Shown here: positions 23,401-31,218 of the stretch, one piece after another
Layout: each line of letters begins with the position of its first letter
How positions within the stretch are numbered: position 1 is the stretch's first letter
NCBI RefSeq assembly: GCF_002532075.1
Contig: NZ_LYXE01000136.1
Coordinates: 1 to 34,340 of the forward strand
Length of the DNA stretch: 34,340 nucleotides
Reading direction: 5' to 3'
From: Candidatus Chloroploca asiatica
Lineage (GTDB): Bacteria; Chloroflexota; Chloroflexia; Chloroflexales; Chloroflexaceae
Notes under the pieces: generated by a model
Seen by the model: the letters and a program-made list of their open reading frames with translations, nothing else
What the model was told of the DNA's origin: nothing
The model's database searches: none
Program-made: the position numbers and the translations under genes

Positions 23401-25299
23401 CTGGCGCTGCTCGGTGGCGCGTGGCGCTCGGTGGGGCGGGGAGAACGCGGCATGCCGTGGGCAGCGCTGGGTCAGGCGCTGCTCGTCGCGGTGCTGGTCA
23501 GCGTAGGCGGCTTGCTGCTCTATGCACCGTTCTTCGACCACTACTGGGCACCCGTTGGCGGAATAGGGGTGGTGGAATGGGCTGATGGCACGCAGATCCG
23601 CGACTACCTGGTGATCTACGGCTTCTTTATGGCGACCCTGATCCCCGTCTTGCTCGGTGGCTTGCAACGAGTCTGGGGGCAACACCGGGTCGCCGGTGAT
23701 CGCCCGGTGGTGACAGCCCTTGGCATCAGTCAACGCCTCTCGATCGGCATCTCAGCCAACTCGCTTGTCTATCTGGTGGGCCTGTTGCTGCTCATTGCGG
23801 CCCTTGTGCCACCGCTGGGATTGCGCGCAGCACTGGCATTGCTCTTGCTCATTGGACTCTTGCTACTTGGGCAGCGCCGGCTCACCAGCGCAACCTGGTA
23901 CGGCTTTGGGTTGGCCTGGGTGGGCCTGGCCGTCTCGCTTGGCGTCGAACTGGTCTATATTCGCGATCACCTCGCCGGGGGCGATTGGTATCGCATGAAT
24001 ACGGTCTTTAAGTTCGGGTTTCAGGTCTGGATCTTGCTTGCGCTCGCAACCGCGATCAGCCTGCCCAACCTGTTGCGGGCGTTGCGGCGCCTAGGCGGCA
24101 GACCAGCACAGACGGCGGCGCTGACGGTGCTGGGGCTCTTGCTGGCCATGATGGCGGTCTACCCGCTGGCCGGCATTCCCTCGCGCATTGCCAACCGTTT
24201 TGAAGTGCAGACGGGGCTAACGCTTGATGGCAGCGCCTTTTTGGCGCAGGCCGGATTTGGCTATAGTTGCGCTGCATTTGGCGGCTGTGCCCCTGGGATG
24301 AACGAGGCCTTTATTGATCTCCGTGGTGACGCCGAAGCGATTGACTGGCTGAACAAAGAGATCAGTGGCACACCGATCGTCGTGCAATCAAACCTCTCTT
24401 TCTACCGAGGCTATGGCATTCGCATCGCCGCCAATACAGGCCTGCCGACTGTCGTCAGTGCCTTGCATGTCAACGAGCAGCGTGATCCACAGGTTGCCGC
24501 ACGGCGCGATGCCGACGTCGAGCGCTTTTACAAAAGCCCCGATGTCGAAGAGGCGTTACGCTTCCTGGCGCGCTACAATGTCGACTATGTCTATGTGGGC
24601 GGGGTCGAGCACGCGATCTATTCTGCCGAAGGGCTCAGCAAATTCAAACAGATGGCGGGCATCTACCTCGACCCGGTCTTTGCCACCTCAGCCGTGCAGA
24701 TCTATGCGGTACGGGGTGTGCCCTCAAGCTATGCGCGCCCCGAGGCCGCAGTTGGCAGCAGTGGTAGCACCAATCGCCCTGGGATGCCAATCGCAGCGCC
24801 TGCGGCTGATCTGGCCGAGCTTGAAGCAGCGCACCGCGCCAACCCAACCGACGGCCCCATCGCGTTTGGCCTTGCCGAGCGCTACCGCAATCTGGGGCGG
24901 CTCGATGAAGCTGCGCGCATTCTCGAGGCACCCGCGCTGGCGAATCCTGATGATATTGGCGTGCTGCACCTCTGGGGCGATATCCTGGCGGACGCCGGGC
25001 GCTACCGCGAGGCCGAAGAGGCCTACCTGCGGGCGGCTCGCCGTCAACCAACCAGCGGCAACTGGAACAAGCTCGGGGCGGCCCTGTTGAGCTGGGGCGA
25101 GTTTGACAAGGCCGAGATCGCGTTGAGCCAGGCGGTGGCGGCAAACCCAAATGAGCCTGAACCCTATTTTCGCCTCGGCCAACTCTTTCGCGAAATCGGC
25201 GACCGCGACCGCGCCCGGGCCATGCTTGAAACCTATCTCCAACTCGCGCCCGATGGCCCCTGGGCCGCCGAAGCGCGCCAGTTATTGCAGGTTGAGTGA
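17419..25299 (+). CDS. Giant GT-C / double YYY-domain / TPR membrane protein
   Basis: About 2626 residues. Residues 1-780 resemble a GT-C (family 39-like) glycosyltransferase: a membrane helix, then D48-W-D and HPDER (56-60) in the first outer loop. Two YYY (DUF2298-type) modules follow, each about 840 residues, starting near 784 and 1626. Each has INYYY (955, 1797), an EFP-x-F-x-F-DLHxH block (1075, 1911) and RMNTVFKF (1342, 2192), then a soluble part ending YVYVG-x-E-x-x-x-YSAEGL. A TPR tail covers 2465-2626. It is probably a polytopic enzyme or transporter for cell-surface glycans or lipids; no function is established. Starts at 17392 (TTG), 17419 and 17428 are all in frame; the promoter favours 17428. 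Confidence 0.88.
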   Translation: MNAMDNDQPNSPPHTSRLAGSIPVWLSRLLLLLILLLGAYFRTLSLTDWDAGTGQHPDERFFADVTSNVRLPASLGELYDSSRSPLNPRNNDRFPFFAYGPLPVWMARTAAVALTPDTRPDGTPNFPAQVPSINGPPRAGLDPTRPQERRTDLGPLVDNPEASFVRLTPLIALVNPEGRNLTMYGDIQKVGRSLAVLFDLGSLLLIYLIGRRLFGVRVGLLAALLGAMAVMPIQQSHFFVDPIFSTFFALLSIYWIVRMAQGGGPLVAMLVGFSIGAAMANRITMATLGGLAIVAALISAARFVQTQRSQAGQATYLPSLVWPLLARFWRRDFPLLVFAGAMTLLSFRTLSPDAFTGSRPDSPVVVSDGHGGAGLLQGAGFLDVRLEPRFLSGLSSVSGLVSGEVDFPPSQQWVARTAYLFPWSNMVLWGMGPALGLAAWGGWLAFGLGGLRRVLWPGRDDPLVSAAWVPFAWVTFYFLWQGGQFVITLRYLLPIYGPLIIFGAWGLVGLWSWRRTPPTLPRIPVALPRQAPPVLLFSVIMLTLGWAYAFTRIYTQPHSRVMAARWLADHAPPGSYVMSETWDDGLPLQVTRASWGQTFQGISSAPYAEDELRKYVGGLGGDGRFEPGLLDQLDQADYITLTSNRVYDSTSRLRMRYPALMRYYQALFNGELGFRLVAEVTSYPRIMGIEIPDQAAEEAFHVYDHPRVLIFAKTPAYSRQRAEALLINEVLWGEVYKSSVRVADRNVTALRLTDAQWPRYAAGGTWAEFFQRPALLTALAPLFWVIILQLLGLATFALGFRWLRWLPDHGYSLAKIVGLLLVAYAAWLMGSLGNRPGIPGRGAEEALGWGPFPLAFAPTTLWLVALPLLVAGALSAWFNRASLADVWRTRRSAILGAELVFVSFLLLGLLLRWFNPDLWHYARGGEKPMDFAYFNAVLKSAAFPPYDPWHAGGTINYYYFGFVLVGTLTHLSGVVPSIAYNLAVATIFALTAVGAWGLVYNVLAQPVASSEHDLAKTGERRALVAALLAPILLLVPGNLAQALWYLNGYATEQATRGRGEWAYWDATRIVEGTVNEFPFFTFLFGDLHAHMLVMPLSLALLGLAVAYLLILPRVQVVTSKPVWRDLGGVVGLVILMGLLAGVIRATNTWDYPSFVGLAGLIMAGAGWRASRAQLRGEQARWLWALIWVAVPPLVMVLIGNLLIVPFTSNFATESSGVALWRDDRHISLLLQVALAQRTTLGEFLLLYGHWLVVALVASAMLARRWLKPVPLAVSAGVLVVVMVSLGLPAILLLGPLVGVGIWMLWRIRRAPYDLVLPVLWLVAALGLSVLVEIVVVKGDVGRMNTVFKFGLHTWMLFALGVAALLPRLWAPGRKANRATALLRGTFVVLGAAALVYPLTATPARIGDRWNPEAPRGLDGAAFMQWISAERHGNAFALNEDAAAIAWLQAHVTGTPVILEAHQPSYQWAGRVATFTGLPTILGWEWHQIQQRNAVNANTAIAFRQQTIETIYTTTDVPIALELLRGYGVSYVYVGSVEREYYSAEGLAKFDSLTSSGELERVFAEGQTAIYRMVSPGTPQMLTSDRVLDPPVMDLTPPLLLDTPVNQLPAVDEFAWNPFVRESSIASLLLWIVVFYGVALIGLPTAVIIFGHWRDGGVVWARVLGLLLLGYAIWLPTSLGLWSYNYQGVLGGLILVAGLNLGLLGWLGRGAEASLSGRIRAGLRHLLASLQTKRRGIFWSEGIFLGGLLALALVRAFNPDLWHPIWGGEKPMEAGFLYAILRSPVMPPFDPFFSDGYINYYYYGFYLLSLPIKLTGTAPAIGFNLAVATLFALTVAGAFAIVSELTGRVRYGWLAVALVGILGNLASFFATGWSRGAAAVWQVFRGGSLSTFGERLGDWYIGPSRVIPNTINEFPAFTFLFADLHPHMIALPIALLLVACAFELSRSRPGLPAAERLPQAPRLAWYTTLVVSALSLGTLAVTNAWDVPIYALLLGLALLGGAWRSVGRGERGMPWAALGQALLVAVLVSVGGLLLYAPFFDHYWAPVGGIGVVEWADGTQIRDYLVIYGFFMATLIPVLLGGLQRVWGQHRVAGDRPVVTALGISQRLSIGISANSLVYLVGLLLLIAALVPPLGLRAALALLLLIGLLLLGQRRLTSATWYGFGLAWVGLAVSLGVELVYIRDHLAGGDWYRMNTVFKFGFQVWILLALATAISLPNLLRALRRLGGRPAQTAALTVLGLLLAMMAVYPLAGIPSRIANRFEVQTGLTLDGSAFLAQAGFGYSCAAFGGCAPGMNEAFIDLRGDAEAIDWLNKEISGTPIVVQSNLSFYRGYGIRIAANTGLPTVVSALHVNEQRDPQVAARRDADVERFYKSPDVEEALRFLARYNVDYVYVGGVEHAIYSAEGLSKFKQMAGIYLDPVFATSAVQIYAVRGVPSSYARPEAAVGSSGSTNRPGMPIAAPAADLAELEAAHRANPTDGPIAFGLAERYRNLGRLDEAARILEAPALANPDDIGVLHLWGDILADAGRYREAEEAYLRAARRQPTSGNWNKLGAALLSWGEFDKAEIALSQAVAANPNEPEPYFRLGQLFREIGDRDRARAMLETYLQLAPDGPWAAEARQLLQVE

Positions 25300-27758
25300 C
25301 CGTGCTAGACGTTCTTATCTGGTGGATCACAATTCAATTGATCGGTCTGGTTGGTCTGCCGATCACCGGAAGTATATTCCGAGCGCTGCCTGATCGTGGC
25401 TATGCCTATGCCAAAGCCTTCGGTCTGCTGCTGGTCGGCTATGTCGCGTGGCTCTTGGCGATGCTGGGCCTGGCCCAATTTGGCAGGCCCGTGCTGATCG
25501 TTGCGGCGCTCGGTGTTGCCATCGCGGGCATCTGGCTTCACGGGGGCGTGCGTGCAGCATTGGAACGAGCCAGAGGCTTTTTCGCAACGCGTTGGCAGGC
25601 AGTGCTCGCTTCTGAGGCCATCTTTCTTGGCGCACTGCTGGCGACGGTCTGGATGCGGATGCACGACCCGACGCCCTTTGGCACCGAGCGTCCGATGGAT
25701 TTCGCTTTCTTTAACGCGATGCTACAGAGTGGCGGTTTCCCGCCGGTTGATCCGTGGCTGGCTGGGTTTAGCATCAACTACTACTACTTTGGCTATCTGT
25801 TGATGGCCGCGATGGCCGCGCTGACCGGCCTCGCACCCGGGGTTGCGTATAATCTAGCGCTAGCCCTGATTGTGGCGTTGACAGCCCAGGGCGTCGCCGG
25901 TACCATCGCCAACCTGATCATCCTGGCGCATCCAGATGCGCAAGACGAGGGGCCTCGCCGCAGATGGCCGCGCCTGGCAGCGCGGATCGTCTTTCCGCTA
26001 CTCGGCGTGATCTTTGTCTTGTTGGCAGGCAACCAGGCCGGGGCGGTGCAGGTGCTGCTCGGTGACGAACGCACGGTCGCCCTCGACAGTCGACAACTCG
26101 TCTCGGCATTTGGTCAGGCCCTCGGCAGCAACGACGAAATCGTGCTCCCCTCGACAGTGACGACCAACGAATTTGGCACCATTGATCGCTGGCAACGCAA
26201 CGACAAACTCGCTGACTTCAACTGGTGGTGGCCGTCGCGAGCGCTCTGGGACGAGTATGGCGACGCGGGAGGCGTACGGCGCTACAATATCACCGAGTTT
26301 CCCTTCTTTAGCTTTCGGCTCGGCGATATGCACCCGCATGTCATGGCGCTGCCCTTTGGCGTGCTGGCAACTGCGCTCGCCCTGGCAACCCTGTTGCGCC
26401 CCGGTTTACCAGGCAACACTCGTGGTGACCTGGGCCTGCTCGCGCTCAGCGGCCTGATCCTCGGCAGCCTCTACACCATCAATAGCTGGGATCTCCCGGC
26501 CTATCTGTTGCTCTACGCTGGCGCGATAACGCTGGTGGCCCGACGGCAACCGGGGCCGCTGCCGTGGCTGGCGCTGGGACGCACCTTGTTCATCGTGAAT
26601 TTCGGTGCGTATCTGCTCTTTCTCCCGTTTCATCTGACGCTGCAACCCCTGGTTGGCAGTGCGGCACCGCTCATTGATGTGCCCGTGCTTGGCCGCCTTA
26701 CCAGCATCATTGCACCCTACACCGCCGGGCGCAGCGGTCTCCACGCCTTCATCATCAGCTTCGGGCTCTTTGCCTTGCCGATACTTGTTTTTCTGTATCA
26801 GCGTACATTGGCGTGCCAAAAAGAGCCACCGGCTGAAGCCAACGCGCTCCCATTGCTGCGGCTGCTCTTCTGGCTACCGCTGATCTTAGTGCCCATCGGG
26901 CTCATTGCCCATTTTCCGTTGCTCCCCCTGGGCGGGCTGGCCGTACTGGCAATGTGGGCCGCAATGCAGCAAACCCACCGCCCCGCCGCGAGCTTCGCAC
27001 TCCTGGTGACGGCTCTCGGTTGCGCGATCATCTTTGGCACCGAAATCATCTTTATCCGCGATGTCTTTGGCAACCGGATGAACACCATCTTCAAATTCTA
27101 CTACCAAGTCTGGCTACTCTGGGGAACCCTGGCCCCGTTTGCCCTCTGGTGGATCATACACGAGGCACGCGGAACCCGCCGTGTTGTCGCCTGGACAACG
27201 GCGGGCCTCACCGGGGTCCTGCTTGCCGGGGCACTGGTCTACCCGGCACTGAGCCTGCGCGACCTGGGGCGCGGCCCACTGATCGGGCTCGAAGGACGCA
27301 CCCCACGTGAACAGAGCGAGGCCGGCTTGGCCTCGATCCGCTGGTTGCGCCAGCAAGCGCCGCCGGGCAGTGTCGTGCTCGAAGCAGCGGCGGTCGAAGA
27401 TTTGGCAGCGCAGCGCTGTGGCGGCTCATACGACGTGCGCAGCGAAGGCTGGGGCGGAGTCGCGTCGACCACCGGGCATCCGACGGTTCTGGGCTGGGTT
27501 GGGCATCAGCAGCAATGGCGTGGGGGCGATCCGGTTGCCATGGCCGAGTTAGGGCCGCGCTGTGTTGATGTGGATACGATTTTTCGCACCACCGACACCG
27601 CCACGGCCCGCGACCTGCTCACCCGCTACCAGGTCACCCACGTCTACCTCGGAGCGCTCGAGCGCCGCCTCTACCCCCCCGAGAGCCTGGCCAAATTTGA
27701 ACTGCTTGGGGAAGCAGTCTTTCAGCAAGACGAGGTCAGCATCTACCAGATCCGCTAG
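25296..27758 (+). CDS. Single YYY-domain (DUF2298-type) membrane protein
   Basis: An 820-residue polytopic protein equal in length and order to one YYY module of the preceding giant gene. It has the LPDRGYAYAKAFGLLLVGYVAW opening helices, ERPMDFAFFNAML, INYYYFGY (from 160), the EFPFFSFRLGDMHPH block (from 334), RMNTIFKFYYQVW (from 594) and the VYLGALERRLYPPESLAKF end. It lacks the GT-C and TPR parts. The GTG start overlaps the giant gene's TGA (GTGA), so the two are translated together. A second N-x-F block with Trp-rich WWWPSRALWDEYG lies before the DMHPH motif and is not in the other two modules. Function unknown; probably acts with the giant protein. Confidence 0.88.
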   Translation: MTVLDVLIWWITIQLIGLVGLPITGSIFRALPDRGYAYAKAFGLLLVGYVAWLLAMLGLAQFGRPVLIVAALGVAIAGIWLHGGVRAALERARGFFATRWQAVLASEAIFLGALLATVWMRMHDPTPFGTERPMDFAFFNAMLQSGGFPPVDPWLAGFSINYYYFGYLLMAAMAALTGLAPGVAYNLALALIVALTAQGVAGTIANLIILAHPDAQDEGPRRRWPRLAARIVFPLLGVIFVLLAGNQAGAVQVLLGDERTVALDSRQLVSAFGQALGSNDEIVLPSTVTTNEFGTIDRWQRNDKLADFNWWWPSRALWDEYGDAGGVRRYNITEFPFFSFRLGDMHPHVMALPFGVLATALALATLLRPGLPGNTRGDLGLLALSGLILGSLYTINSWDLPAYLLLYAGAITLVARRQPGPLPWLALGRTLFIVNFGAYLLFLPFHLTLQPLVGSAAPLIDVPVLGRLTSIIAPYTAGRSGLHAFIISFGLFALPILVFLYQRTLACQKEPPAEANALPLLRLLFWLPLILVPIGLIAHFPLLPLGGLAVLAMWAAMQQTHRPAASFALLVTALGCAIIFGTEIIFIRDVFGNRMNTIFKFYYQVWLLWGTLAPFALWWIIHEARGTRRVVAWTTAGLTGVLLAGALVYPALSLRDLGRGPLIGLEGRTPREQSEAGLASIRWLRQQAPPGSVVLEAAAVEDLAAQRCGGSYDVRSEGWGGVASTTGHPTVLGWVGHQQQWRGGDPVAMAELGPRCVDVDTIFRTTDTATARDLLTRYQVTHVYLGALERRLYPPESLAKFELLGEAVFQQDEVSIYQIR

Positions 27759-27763
27759 AGCGC

Positions 27764-30124
27764 TTACACCTCGCCATACAACTCGAGCAACTCACGCCAC
27801 TCGCCGGTCAACTCCTCGCGTCGGGCGGCATAATAAAAATGCACCTCGCCCTGTTCATCGACAAAGACAAGATCGACCTGACTACGCATCGGGCGAAGGT
27901 AGCCAAGATTGCCCCACCAGCGGATCTTCTCTTCATCGAGGGGCAAATCCTGCTGATACATCCGTGCGGCATACTCGCGCACCGTACCGGGTTCAATATC
28001 CTGCAGGCGCCAGGGCACGCCACTGACATCGCCGGTACGCAGATTGCGAAAGACATACTGCCACTCACCATCTTCGCTGCGCGTCGCACTGATGACCTCA
28101 ATCCCGGTACGCGGGCGAGCGACGCGAATCAAACCGAGCCACGCATCAGTCAACTTCTCAAGCGGCACACCCGGATAACTCTGCTGACCGGTGCCGTCCT
28201 TATCTTTCATCATCAAGTCAAAACTCGGCTGCCCATGGGCATCGCGATGAATGCCGGCCAGACCGCCGCGACCCTTCCAGCGGATACGGCGTTCGGCCCA
28301 GATATCGGGTTCAAAGAGCGCAGTGCTATCAGTGAAAAGGGGTTCATCACCCACCACAAGTTGTTGCGGAGCATCATCAGCGGGATCAAAGGCCTGCGTC
28401 TCTTGCTCAATCGGCTCACCAGTGCGTTCCGAAAGCAACGCCATCCAGCCATCACTGAGGCCCCAATCGCTCACCCCAAAGAAGACATGGTCAATCACGC
28501 CATTGGCATCGCGATGCACCAGATCATACTTAGTACGGCTGCCCTGACGATACGCCCGCCAGAGCCCGAGCCGCCCCCGCCAGCGCACCTGGCTCTGCAG
28601 ATCAACGCGACCATCGCGCAGATCTTCGTGGCGACTGATCGCATACGCCCAGAGGCCCTGAGCGCGGTCGCGGGTCACCCCGGCGGTGGTGCGCAAATCA
28701 CGCACCTCATAGAGCCACACGCCGGCCCGTTTCTGGCACGTGACAATCTCAACGCCCGAGCGGGGCAGATCGAGATCCTGTCCATTATCGAGGGGGGACG
28801 AAGCGCCTTCAGCGAGCGCACGTCGGCAGAGTTGAATAATCTCACTGCGATCGGCGATCGTCGTCTCGCCATCACGACGCACATAGATCGTGCCATTCAG
28901 CCCGACATAAGGAGGAGGCTCGCTCGCCTTCACTTCGACGCGCATAACATCCTGGCCCTCGTAGCTCATCAACTCAAACGACAGATACGGATTTGGGGAC
29001 ACCTGTTCGGCAATGCTCTTGCGGAGCATCTCGCTCACATAATCGGGGCGAGCCACGCCAAGCACCTTGCCTCCGGGCTCGCAGCCAAGCACAAGCACAC
29101 CGCCACCGGCATTCGCCAGGGCCGCCACATCAGTCCAGAGCAAGGCTACCGTCGAAGGATCATCACCGATAGCCCGCAACACCTGGCGTTCGGTGGAACC
29201 ACCGAAGCGCACCGCATCAACCGCCCATTGCTTCTGGTCACGCTTGGGCACGCGCACGCGATCAAAATCCAGGCTCGCAAAGAGGTTACGCAGCGCCTCA
29301 AAGCTATTATTGGGCAAGAGCAACTCGATATAGCGGTCGCCAATGCCGTGTTTATGCACCACCTGCCCATCGCTCTGGGGCAAACGGCGCAGGCGGTGGG
29401 CATCGCTCCCCTGAATGCAAAACATCCGCCGGTCGTAGTGTTCTGTTTTGCCATTGTAAAAGCCTGGCGACGTGAACTTCTCGTGATCAGTATAAAAATT
29501 AACAAACTCGAGGGCATGCAAATGCAGACTCTGCGAGACCGCAATCCGCGACTGCCCACTCGTGCCCATGCGCAACGTCTCAGTCACCACGCCATTGGGC
29601 CCATTGATATGGGGGGCAATGACAATCCCGCCTGCCCGCGCAATAATCTCGTAGGCATCGGTCACATGGCGGGTATTCGAAATCCCACAGACGCCCCCCT
29701 TCAGCTGTTCAGCCGGAACACCGAGTTGCAAAAGCGTCGTCTCGATCAGGCTAATCGGGCGATTCGGGGGAAAGATGCCCAGCACATGCGCCCCAAAGTG
29801 GGACGTAAACTCAAAGCCCGGCAGCACAGTGATCTTTTTGAGCAAACGGCGATATTCATCGATCCGCGCTTGTTCATCGGCGGTCAGGCGACCGGCTGCC
29901 TCAAGGGCACCTAAAAAATCAAGCTCGCGCTGAAACTGCTCGTACCCATGAACGGTATTGTGATCCGTGAACGCAATAATCTCTAATTCGCGGCGCTCAG
30001 CTTCCTGGAGAATATCGAGATACGTAACTTCAGGTTCTACATAATCTTCTGATGCTGGGGTATGAATATGCAAATCCGCACGCATCCAGCGCATACCACT
30101 ACGAACTTCGGTAGGGAGACTCAT
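27764..30124 (-). CDS. PHP phosphoesterase / Schlafen-AlbA fusion
   Basis: 786 residues. Residues 15-245 are a PHP metal-dependent phosphoesterase: DLHIHT (H19, H21), FTDHN (D54, H55), GFEFTS (E105), H172 in APHING and GSDAH (D241, H243). About 295-435 match the Schlafen AlbA_2 nucleic-acid-binding fold: ALANAGGGVLVLGCEPGGKVLGV and YVRRDGETTIADRSEI. The rest (450-786) holds a repeated Trp-rich unit, (I/V)RW-x-G-x-x-G..DLV..D..G, three times, with GVEIV/GIEVI openings twice. A nuclease or nucleotide phosphatase in defence or repair is likely; this is inferred from the fusion. The ATG has GGAG 12 nt upstream. Its stop is 5 bp from that of the convergent YYY gene. Confidence 0.85.
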   Translation of the reverse strand: MSLPTEVRSGMRWMRADLHIHTPASEDYVEPEVTYLDILQEAERRELEIIAFTDHNTVHGYEQFQRELDFLGALEAAGRLTADEQARIDEYRRLLKKITVLPGFEFTSHFGAHVLGIFPPNRPISLIETTLLQLGVPAEQLKGGVCGISNTRHVTDAYEIIARAGGIVIAPHINGPNGVVTETLRMGTSGQSRIAVSQSLHLHALEFVNFYTDHEKFTSPGFYNGKTEHYDRRMFCIQGSDAHRLRRLPQSDGQVVHKHGIGDRYIELLLPNNSFEALRNLFASLDFDRVRVPKRDQKQWAVDAVRFGGSTERQVLRAIGDDPSTVALLWTDVAALANAGGGVLVLGCEPGGKVLGVARPDYVSEMLRKSIAEQVSPNPYLSFELMSYEGQDVMRVEVKASEPPPYVGLNGTIYVRRDGETTIADRSEIIQLCRRALAEGASSPLDNGQDLDLPRSGVEIVTCQKRAGVWLYEVRDLRTTAGVTRDRAQGLWAYAISRHEDLRDGRVDLQSQVRWRGRLGLWRAYRQGSRTKYDLVHRDANGVIDHVFFGVSDWGLSDGWMALLSERTGEPIEQETQAFDPADDAPQQLVVGDEPLFTDSTALFEPDIWAERRIRWKGRGGLAGIHRDAHGQPSFDLMMKDKDGTGQQSYPGVPLEKLTDAWLGLIRVARPRTGIEVISATRSEDGEWQYVFRNLRTGDVSGVPWRLQDIEPGTVREYAARMYQQDLPLDEEKIRWWGNLGYLRPMRSQVDLVFVDEQGEVHFYYAARREELTGEWRELLELYGEV

Positions 30125-30429
30125 AGGTTTTTAACTCCACAATTAATCTCTTGCTTCTCTTCAACTCTTCACCTTTGCCAGCCCTCGTGCCTCGCGCCCC
30201 ATCATTTTGTTTTATCAGGTGGGCAAGCCGGCTTCTGGTTTGTGGCTCTTTTTGCTGCAGGTTTTGCTTTCAGGCCTGTACCGCAAAGGGATAAAGACGG
30301 TACCGACCAGGAGCCTCCTTTCTGGTGGTTTTATGACGACAACGGTCGTTTTATGCTTGCAACCATATTTTGCTTCTCACGTATCATACCCGAAAGCTTC
30401 ACGAACGACAACATGCTATAATTCTTTCT
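30125..30429. other. Divergent gap with no clear gene
   Basis: This 305-bp gap separates the PHP-AlbA gene from the methyltransferase gene. It holds the methyltransferase -10 box at its right end. Short frames here have odd, Phe- and Trp-rich translations and no ribosome binding site. No clear promoter for the PHP-AlbA gene stands out on the minus strand. Confidence 0.5.
30414..30422 (+). promoter_or_regulatory. Extended -10 promoter of the methyltransferase gene
   Basis: TGCTATAAT is a perfect extended -10 element ending 7 nt before the ATG at 30430. Transcription should begin at or next to that A, so the message would be leaderless. The arrangement is the same as at 17415-17428. Confidence 0.6.
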
Positions 30430-31218
30430 ATGATACGGTTCAAGCAGATGGTACAGCCTGACCTGCTCACCCGCGAGTCTGGCCCAACGTCACGCCCGGG
30501 GGCCTTGACGATGTTGCGCAACGGTCTCTGCTGGTCTGGTGGTGCGGCATGTCTTGCGAGCGTAATCTACTGGCAGGTAATCCTGGCTGAAGGAGCCTAT
30601 TTCGGGCCACGTGCGGTTCAACTGGTCTATCGTTTTGGTGCACGACACTATGATCGCGTGCGCGCCTCGTGGCAACCCGAAGCAGATGCCCGGTTGCAGC
30701 CCTGGCTGGCCCGGGCCTTGGCTGGTTGTGACCAACCGCTTGTGCTTGATGTTGCCACAGGCACCGGGCGGGTGCCCTTCTTGCTTGCGAGCAGTCAGCC
30801 CTATGCAGGCTATCTTGCGGCCCTCGATCTGACCCCGCAGATGCTCCGTGTCGCCCGGCAGAAGCTTGAACCCTATCTTCACCCGGCCCAGATCCTCTGG
30901 CATCAGGGCGAAGCGAGTCGGCTACCCTGGCCCTCGGGAAGCTTTGATCTGGTCACATGTCTCGAAGCCCTTGAGTATTTTCCGCAACCAAGACGAGCCC
31001 TGGCAGAAATGGTACGGGTGCTGCGCCCCGGCGGATGGATGCTGCTCAGTAAGATCCCTGATGCCTGGGCACGCTATTTGCCCGGGCGGGCCATGACCCA
31101 CCGGCAACTCGTCACCCTCCTGACAGAGTTCGGGTGTGTTGATGTGCATGTGCTGCCCTGGCAACCTGGTCATTATGAACTGGTTATCGTTCATACAAAG
31201 ACAGATAATTTCGCATGA
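30430..31218 (+). CDS. Class I SAM-dependent methyltransferase
   Basis: A 262-residue protein. A hydrophobic N-terminal stretch (about 33-53) may anchor it in the membrane. The SAM-binding motif I is VLDVATGTGR (105-114), motif II has the acidic ALDLT, then FDLVTCLEALEYF (motif IV region) and VLRPGGWMLLSK (post-IV). This is the UbiE/Methyltransf_11 type; the substrate is unknown. The frame is open upstream to 30370, but the -10 box favours the ATG at 30430. The stop overlaps the start of the pseudokinase gene (ATGA), so the two are co-translated. Confidence 0.88.
   Translation: MIRFKQMVQPDLLTRESGPTSRPGALTMLRNGLCWSGGAACLASVIYWQVILAEGAYFGPRAVQLVYRFGARHYDRVRASWQPEADARLQPWLARALAGCDQPLVLDVATGTGRVPFLLASSQPYAGYLAALDLTPQMLRVARQKLEPYLHPAQILWHQGEASRLPWPSGSFDLVTCLEALEYFPQPRRALAEMVRVLRPGGWMLLSKIPDAWARYLPGRAMTHRQLVTLLTEFGCVDVHVLPWQPGHYELVIVHTKTDNFA

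Noticed and set aside
27839-29914. A 691-codon open frame on the plus strand
   Set aside because: It lies fully antisense to the PHP-AlbA gene, whose catalytic motifs are clear. The long frame comes from GC-biased codon use and its translation has no recognisable domain.
30062-30461. A gene in the gap before the methyltransferase
   Set aside because: Two overlapping frames exist, but neither has a ribosome binding site or family motif, and they cross the methyltransferase promoter.
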